Shown: positions 56,340 to 64,000 of the stretch, piece after piece
Position numbering within the stretch: the stretch's first letter is position 1
Layout of the letters: each line of letters starts with the position of its first letter
NCBI RefSeq assembly: GCF_000003815.2
Contig: NC_049997.1
Span: forward strand, 2,346,484-2,410,483
Source: Branchiostoma floridae
Lineage: Eukaryota; Chordata; Leptocardii; Amphioxiformes; Branchiostomatidae
Length of the DNA: 64,000 nucleotides
Reading direction: 5' to 3'
Notes under the pieces: model-generated
Databases searched by the model: none
The model's input: only the letters and a program-made list of their open reading frames with translations
Told to the model about the DNA's origin: nothing
Position numbers and translations under genes: made by a program

Positions 56340-56940
56340 TGCTGAACATCTTTATTCATAACACAATGAAAGAAAGTCAGAAAACGAACAAGACAAAATT
56401 ATAACAAAGAGTTTCTTGTAACAAGGAAATATACAAACAGCGTTACATCAAAGACATGAAAAATATAACCTCCTTGGTAACATCAAGCTAGGGAACAAGT
56501 TCCAAGATAGTAGAGAAAACTTAAAAAAATAGAGATGCTACATACAAACATGCGCTTTAAACCAAACTGATAAAAATGAAGCACACATGTGGCATACAAT
56601 CAATACTTCCATGAACGAGAAACAAACTAAAAATGCAGGAAGATAATGCATGGTGTGGTCTACCAGGAACACATCGAAATGGGGACAGGACAGCTCGTCA
56701 GAATGGTTGCTCCAGCAGGCCGAATGAAAATGGGGGAGGGGGCAGCGACATTGGCCGGTCTGTCTGTCTGGCAGGAACTGACCAGGATCAAAACTACAGA
56801 ACATTTCGGCAGAGATGCCACCATGCTGCAGCAAAACGTTGTCCACCAGCTCGAGACGGAACTCTCCTGAACATACTGTGAAAACGGCTGAACATACTCG
56901 AGAAGTTGGCCTTCAAGACATGCCACGTCCTACTCCTTTG
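56340..56940 (-). other. Possible minus-strand 3' exon or old repeat
   Basis: On the minus strand an 88-codon ORF (56926-56660) is followed 300 nt on by AATAAAG near 56352. Overlapping plus-strand ORFs of similar length (56646-56870) also look non-random. I recognise none. Confidence 0.2.
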
Positions 56941-59649
56941 AGGTCAGGTTGGGAACTGGGATCAATCTGACATACACCCAAAAAACAATGGCATTGTGGT
57001 GCAAAAAAAGTGTTGTAAAACCTGTCATGAATTTCACACAAGCCCCATGAGGAAAGGTGTGAGGCGCCATCACCAGGGTCATGAATGAGAACTAGGAGAA
57101 GAATATAGCTGTCTGTTCGCTTGCTAGAAAAACAAACTGCATGTTCCTAATGACCAAAAAAGTGTATTTTGCTTCGGAAAGATGGCAAATCCACATAGTC
57201 AGGCCACTCCCATGATCTATCTATTACATGTCTGACATGTATGTGTTAATATACCTTGATGTAGGAAAATTACATATTGTGTCCTTTCTAAATGTAAGTT
57301 TACTTCTGAATACACACTTCAAGTCTTGGACTTGGAATTTGTGTTATGTGTTATGCTCACAAGGCAGAGGTTTTGGTAGGAGTTGATTTTGTTGTTGTTT
57401 TTCAGACCTCTTCTGGACCATAGTCTATTTTAACTGTAGAAATGGCTGCAAAATGAAAACAACAACAACAGAATAGCCCTGACCAGAACGTCTGCTAGGA
57501 GAGAGATGTATACTGGTAATTCGCTTTTAGACCTAAGCTATTTGAATATGTTGCTAAGTACAAGTTACAGTCTATTGGCTACCATAGTCCTGTGGTTTCC
57601 AGGTATGAATGAGATATAATACCACTGACCACAGATGTAATTCCTTGAGTCCTAGATGATAGTAGATCTACTACACCCTTTACAGTTTACAAGATATAAA
57701 TTGCAGAATAGGACATGGGAGCAAAAACTGGAGGAGGAAGCACTGGTATGTGTTCCAGGAAAAATGGACACGGAATCCCAGAATCACTTGTTTGTTTCAT
57801 CAGGCACTGGTTTTGTATTTCAGTCTTCCTTTCAACAGGAGTTTTTCTTGGAAAAAGAAGCCAAGGGAGAAGTGTATTTTGTCCACAATCTGCTAAAAGA
57901 CAAAACATAGAGGGTGCAGTTTGGTTTCTTGGTTTACAGAAATCAGACTTATCTGTTATCAGTTTCTCATGTTGGTGTAGAATGAGCTAAGTACTAGACC
58001 ATGACCCCACCAATTGCAACATAAGCTAAATGGTTACCATAACAACTTGGAGTCATGCTGTGTATGCATGCTTGAGTTGTTTTGCATTCCTGTACACTGG
58101 CAAATCTATTGCTGGAGTCAGCTTGTCCTCTTGTTTGTAAGCAAATTTTGTCAGCGTTACCACTTCCAAGGACTCCCATGCATAATTTCAGCAGACAAAG
58201 GCACATTGTGGCCTTCATTGCATCATTGTTTACATTGGTAGGAAATCTGATAGTGGCACTTGGGGCTTGGCATTGACCCTGTGTTGCCTTGCATGAACTT
58301 GATGAAGCTATTTTGACCAGTAGTCAAACCCCAAAATAGATGATGTGGTTTAAGATTTGTTACAAGAAATATTCATTTTTTTAACGTCAAGTTGATCATG
58401 TTTCTTGTGCATCTAATCTAGACCAAGGAGGTTTATTTGGCCCTGACTTGACATAGTTTGAACGTTTTGTATATTTGTCTATCCTTGAACTAAGTCCAAG
58501 TGAAAGCAAAGATTATTATCCCAAGCATTCGCACTCCTGCATTTGACATTACTGTCATAGTATCACAGTATATGAATGGCATAGCTTGCCTGGTTTGTTT
58601 GATGGAGTCAGTCAAGAAAGAAGACTCTCAGTCTGTGTTATTTTTATTTGACAGAGCTCAAAGACTGTTGTACAAAAGTTCTTTTGTGCAAGGACCACCC
58701 CAGCTTTGTTCTAAAGGTCTACTCATTTAAGCAGAGCAAACCTGTGGTTAGCTTAATTGTAAATAATTGCACCCCGGAAAGAGGTGGTAACAGACAGTGC
58801 CATCTCAAAATTGCCCATTTAGTAGCCTCCATAATACTAACTATATGGCCTTAGGTAACAAGGTTTACATTTTGCCGTTTTGGGAGCAGTTTTCTCTGTT
58901 TCTAGTTTCAGTCAGGTACCTCTATTGTTAAATTTTGATACAAATGTATCTTGTCAGAGAAATACTTGGAAAAAAATCCTTCAACAGAACTACAGGTTTG
59001 GTTCACCGGTACCACCGTACCACCCTTGTTTAAATTGGCCCTGTGAAATTTGCGCAGTCAACGATAATTACTGTTTGCGTAACAACAACACGAAAAGTGT
59101 GATGCATGACGAATTGCACGCGGTAGCTGACAAGGATGACGCAAAAAGATGGGGCGTGTTCCTTTTCTTACGACGCATGATTTAGCCTGCTTATGTGAAA
59201 TACTTTGGTTGAGATGCATATCAGGTAGCCACCTTTGTTCACTTCCACTTGCATGAAGCCAAACTTTACCTAAGACACACAAAGCAATATCCTGAGGCTT
59301 TTGAGCTGGAAAAGTCTTACTTGTGTAAAGGTCACTCCACAAATGTTGCTTCAACCATATCATAGCTGCAAAGTAGAATAATTCCCTTGCATTACCTGTT
59401 TCAAGTTGTTTTCTCCTGGTTGCATAGACACGAAAGGTGTTTGCTCTTTAACATTTGCACATGTGGAAAAGCTGTAAACGAGATAAAAAGAACAATGCAT
59501 TTTTCTGATAACATCATTTCTCAGGATAAAGGGATACGTCATTATAAGGAGGTTCCTTGGTCATTAGTAATTGCTACCTAATGCGGGTACGTAAAGGTTC
59601 TACAACTTCGTCAAACATTTTTAATTAGATCACCTCATTTAAAGAGGTT

Positions 59650-59895
59650 GCTGTTGTCAAAGCACTTATCCCTTGGCCCTCAGTGACTCTGTTTTGCAAA
59701 CGTTATGTGCAAAGCCAAAGGCATTGTAAGGAAAATACACTGGTAGTTCTGATTTAGAAATGACTCCTAAGGCCCCTGTGAAATGTCTAGTTACTGCTTC
59801 CAAAGCACTTATCGTGTTCTGCAAAGACATTGTAGAGGTAGTATGCTGGTAGTTGTGATTAAGAAATGACTCCTAAAAGCCCCCTTGTAAGGTCG
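59650..59895. repeat. Diverged tandem duplication
   Basis: CAAAGCACTTATC, CTGGTAGTT and AAGAAATGACTCCTAA recur in the same order in two blocks about 140 bp apart. Confidence 0.7.
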
Positions 59896-60597
59896 AGTTT
59901 CTTCTAAATGCAGTTAAGAAAATTGGAGACACCCAATTCCTGTAGACTGAATGGTTCGGTTCTTCCTTCAGAATGGACTAGACTGAATAGAATTCCCAGT
60001 CTTGGCCCATTGCCACTTGAAGTGCAGTTCCTTCCCCTTCAGACTAAACATCTGGTGAGAACCTTTCCTTACCCTGAGGTCAGACTCAGAGCTTCAGTCT
60101 TGAGTTGGCCAGACTTTCACTGTAAGGTTGTCTGACTTCTTCAGCTAGACTGTCTCATATTGAACAGATGTATCAGTTATGCTTTGGGCATGTATAGGGT
60201 GTGAATATATCCAAGGAGGTTGAAAGACCTCCTTGATATATCCAAACTGTAAGAAGCAAAGCATCTGGGGCATGGTGATTGAAAAAGTGTCAAGTACATT
60301 TTGTATTGTAATTGTGCCAACAAATTTGCTGTCTTCAGTAAATGCACAGAAATAAATCACAGACTGCAGCCGCAAGTTTGTCATTGTTCGTAAATACAAT
60401 AGTACCAAAATGCCACAAAACGATATACGGGTACATATATTATACACGCACATCTTACAAAGGTTTATTTTATCAATCCATGTTATGTGTCAGTCTTGAG
60501 GGTCAGTCCCTTCAGATTTCCAAGGGAGCCCTTGTTGACCCCAATGTCTGTTTGAATTGACCTTGCCCTCTGTACTTGTCTTTTTAACTTGAGTTCA

Positions 60598-60845
60598 GAG
60601 ACTGTCATTATTTGGCCTCTGGTGTGTCAGTCTGTCCTAGAGACGCTTGAGACTGCTAACGACTCCCAGACTAGCCTAGATACCAGACCCCAGCCTGATC
60701 TCAAAAATATACAACACGATAGATATTTTTTTGAGAGCCTGGTATCCAGGCTAGTCCAGACTGTGACCAGACACTGTCATTTTTTGGCCTCTTGTATGTC
60801 AGTCAGTCCTAGGGACGCTTGAGATTGCCTAACGACTCCCAGACA
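60598..60845. repeat. Tandem duplication surrounding a foldback
   Basis: GACTGTCATT, GGCCTCTGGTGTGTCAGTC and ACGACTCCCAGAC in the first block recur at 60772-60845. Between them ACTAGCCTAGATACCAG and CTGGTATCCAGGCTAGT are inverted (60672-60760). Confidence 0.75.
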
Positions 60846-61359
60846 TGACTACAAACAGTCCTGGTGTCCTGTGTCTGCTGTTTGGGTTAGGTGGCATGTG
60901 GGAATGTGTCTGGAGAACTCACCCCAGGTTGCCCCCAGCTGGAGGAGGGTAGCCGGGGACAGTCTCATCACATTCTTGTAGGAAGGACACGTCAGCTTTT
61001 AAGACATCTTTAAGTTTAACTCAAGACGTCTCAAGACAAATGAGATAGATTTAAATTCAGACATTTCAGGCAAGGTTTACTGTGAATTTACTAGAAAGTG
61101 AGTAGACATTTTTCAGAGAGGTCTGCTTGTCGTTGGGAAAGCCATCTTAGATCTATATAATTTATCTTATTTGTAGCATGGTGACCAAATTTTGCATTAT
61201 TGACCTCCTTCATTTTAACATAATATGTAGCCTTGTATTAGTTGTAAGTTGTAGGGTGTTCTTTCAAATTCAGAATAAAGGATTGCTGAAAGGCCGCATG
61301 CAGATCCTCTTCAGGTAATCAGATAGTAAACAAATGAATATGCTGATAGTAGTGTCAAA

Positions 61360-61562
61360 TACTGTAGATGCAGAAATATTCGCGGTGGTTTAATGCTCGC
61401 GGTTTTTGGGGTGGCCGCTTTACCGTGAACTTAAAACCACATTTTCCATGGCAGTAAGAGACTACAGTGCATGGTGCTACCAAGAACTTAAAACCACCGC
61501 AAAAAGTCCTTTTTCTGCTACTGCGAAATTAAATCCCCGCAAACTTAAATGCATTTACAGTA
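61360..61562. mobile_element. MITE with TACTGTAAATGCA-type ends
   Basis: TACTGTAGATGCAG at the left is inverted to TGCATTTACAGTA at the right. Inner CGCGGT/CCGC motifs also pair. Related to 34061-34203. Confidence 0.65.
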
Positions 61563-62583
61563 CCACTTTTCCATGTACGGTTGCATTTAAGACTACCGGT
61601 AAATGCCAATCTGTGATGTCTTATTTTGGGCTGGGTCATTTTGCTTAACGGAGTCTTCAGTCAACCTAGGTGACCACAAATCCCACAAAGACCCCACCCT
61701 TGTTCCACCCTGTTTCAGCAAAGGTATAAACCTTCAAGATTGTAGGGGTGCTAAGTAAGAAGGTAGAATCTTTTGATCACATAAATGTCACACTTGAGAG
61801 GTATGGAAGACTGGAGAAAAGGGGAAGACACCTGAAAAAAGGATTTTTTAAAGTCACCAGTGAAAATTCTTGAAATTTTTGTATTGAAAGTGATATTGTT
61901 ACAGACAGTGTATCAGACATTGTTTATGCACTCCACACCTGGTCCAATTGAACTGTTACAGCTTTGTTTTGGTACTTGACTGTAGTGTAAAGCTATCAGG
62001 TTGTGTCTGGTTTGGTTAGCAATGCCTTTGAAGTGCGTTACACATTTTCATCACGGGAAGTTAAAAAGTGTTCAGTGTTGAAAAAGTCTCCAAGATTAAA
62101 GGCAACGCCTGCACTCCTCTGTCTGAATAATGTCAACACATGAAAGAAAAGTTGTTTTTTCCCCAGAAAGTATTTCTTGTGTAGTTTGTAGCCTACTTTG
62201 GAAACATTACTGTATTTTGATTGGATACTGGCCTTGGCTTGAGTTGGGTTTGAAGACAATTGGGTATAGCTAAAGAATGTCTACTTTAATCAGTTCGCCC
62301 TTGAAGTGTATATAAGATGAGACACAAATGAACACCAAATTTTGTCAAGGCTAAAAGTAGCGTTACCAATGATAAAACCTCCTTGGTATAATTAAATAAT
62401 CTATATAGCCTTGAAAATCTCCACCCTGTAATTGTGATTTGCCTGTAGGCTATCCTGATAAAGGTCAATGACCCAAAAGTGAAAGGCCAACCTGGTGTCT
62501 TTTCGCCTAAGTATGTAATTATAAAGTTCATTGTCCTGTGGTGTACCTGTAACCTTGCCAGGAATATATTTGTTAATCTAATT

Positions 62584-62916
62584 CAGGGCTCGAAATACCA
62601 CCTGCACATGCAGGTTAGTGCAGGTAAAATTGTAGCTGTGCAGGTATTTCTGGTGTCTACCTGCACCTAACCTGCACTGGTCCATGTACTGGGTCTTATA
62701 CATAAATGTTCTAGGATGTAGGTGAATGTGGATTGTTAGTAGCTGCACTGTTCCATCTATGAAAGGAAAAAAAAGGAGTATACCTTCCTGAACAACTTCT
62801 AGTATGGTTCATACTTCCAAAATTTAGAGTAGTGCAGGTAAAATTTGTCTGGTGCAGGCTATTTTCAATGTTACCCACACCTGTGCATGTATGCACAAAA
62901 AGTATTTCGAGCCCTG
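62584..62916. mobile_element. TIR element of the CAGGGCTCGAAATAC family, complete
   Basis: Perfect 15-bp inverted ends CAGGGCTCGAAATAC bound 333 bp. It is the only complete copy of the three in the window. TAATT occurs on both flanks, but no exact 8-bp duplication does. Confidence 0.8.
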
Positions 62917-63285
62917 TAATTTGATGATGTAATTAATTTCTTTTGAAATTTGATTTTGAAATTAAATCACTGTCCACTACTGTCAGCACAATATGTACAA
63001 TTATGTATGTCATTGAGACAGTTGAAATACTTTTGTAATCGTGTGTAGATAGTTTAATAGCATATTTTGTAAAATTTGAGTCTCATACTCATAGAGGTTT
63101 TGCAAACTTTCTTGCAAGCTGTCCTAAAATAGATATCTGGAGCAAGAATTAGACACACAGAATCTTTTGAAAACTAAATTTAGAATGGATGTGTCTGGTC
63201 CTGTTTAAGTGCAGGTCCAGTGATGTCAGACTCAGAGGTCACCAGATAGCAGACTACATACAGTAAATTCCTACCAGGTGAATGT

Positions 63286-63965
63286 AGGACTTGTCTGTAC
63301 TTACAGACAGATTCAGAAATTGCAAATAGCACTGTTCTGTAGAGTATGTGACACATTAGAATGATAATAGTACAGACACATTTACATATAAATTATTGTT
63401 GAGTCACAACAAGTATCAGTACCAGTTTTAATGATACCAGGCCTATTAATATTAAGCCCACATTTGATAAGAAAGAACTTTGGAAGGTGGTTCTTATTAA
63501 GTTCTACTGGTGAACTTGAGTAATGAACGGAGTAATGTTTAGAAACCTAGCCTGGTAACCGTATCATTTTGTGAGCTCCCTGGTATAAGGTGATAGGAGT
63601 GTTGCTGGGAGTGTGGCCTGCCCACCCAATTCCTAACAGTAACAGGTGAATGTGAATTGTATACCCTGGGAGCCAGACAGGACGGGGTAGCTAGCGAGTT
63701 TTGTTCGGGGACCCAAGGCCGTCAGCCCGCAGATCTCACATTAGTGCTCCGGGGAGTTTAAGCCTGAAGGAGTTATTGCTAAGGGTAGATAAACTGTCCT
63801 GGCTGCCCGATCCCGGCTGACTCCCAGGGTAGAATTGTAGGACTTGTCTTTTCTATCAGACAGACAGATCAGAAATGGCAAATAGCACTGTTCTGTACAT
63901 GTGTGTAACACATAATTTGATTTTGAATGATAGTAGTGCAGAGTGCAGACACATGCAGTGATGTA
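63286..63965. repeat. Direct duplication about 550 bp apart
   Basis: GTAGGACTTGTCT, GCAAATAGCACTGTTCTGTA and CAGACACAT near 63286-63385 recur in order at 63836-63955. Confidence 0.75.
63662..63831. mobile_element. Short TIR element, 170 bp
   Basis: TACCCTGGGAG at the left and CTCCCAGGGTA at the right are inverted, and inner CAGGAC/GTCCTG pairs extend it. It sits between the two arms of the direct duplication. Confidence 0.65.
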
Positions 63966-64000
63966 CATGTGTACATGTAATTTGATGATGATGTTCGTCC

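Larger units (their letters stand above)
54228..64000. other. Probable long first intron or intergenic DNA
   Basis: No convincing exon on either strand. It contains MITEs, tandem duplications and repeats listed separately. Between 57000 and 60500 I see nothing else I can support. Confidence 0.45.

Noticed and set aside
56646-56870. 74-codon plus-strand ORF that looks protein-like
   Set aside because: Overlapping minus-strand ORFs look as plausible, and no splice or start context singles one out.

Overview
This is an animal nuclear sequence, most likely from a lancelet (Branchiostoma). The evidence is a split gene with short GT-AG exons, a vertebrate-like dynein, short introns packed with small inverted-repeat transposons, LINE tails and minisatellites, and many partial copies of exon-intron boundaries inside introns. 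The genus is an inference from this overall style; no marker gene was checked. No bacterial genes, rRNA or CRISPR array were seen.

About 602-43241 (+) is the 3' part of one gene: the ortholog of axonemal dynein heavy chain 1 (DNAH1), an inner-arm dynein of motile cilia and flagella. I resolve 45 coding exons (about 7.25 kb, roughly 2,400 codons). They run from the AAA2 P-loop through AAA3, AAA4, the stalk with its microtubule-binding tip, AAA5, AAA6 and the C-terminal domain to a TAA stop. Phases join at every junction except across exon 5, which carries two 1-nt insertions. Exon 43 has an in-frame TGA where the family has Trp, and exon 22 contains an assembly gap. The N-terminal tail, linker and AAA1 lie upstream of the window.

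The introns hold most of the unusual structure. About a dozen contain degraded 'echoes' of the neighbouring exon end with its splice site, including an array of eight exact 61-bp-spaced decoy acceptors before exon 31. Intron 3 carries about 16 copies of a 157-bp satellite with higher-order organisation. Several non-autonomous DNA transposons are delimited by terminal inverted repeats and target-site duplications (hAT-like 8 bp, Mutator-like 11 bp, a 3-bp TAA group). LINE tails occur on both strands, and a tRNA-like element lies in intron 39.

From 43242 to 46567 are the 3' UTR with two candidate poly(A) signals, an (ATGG)n block and simple repeats. Two possible first coding exons follow, at 46568-46741 and 54141-54227. 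Both end in phase 0 at a good donor; the second lies under a CpG-rich region with two CRE-like sites and a CCAAT box. They could be alternative starts of one gene or starts of two genes; no downstream exon was recognised. The rest, to 64000, looks like long intron or intergenic DNA with repeats.
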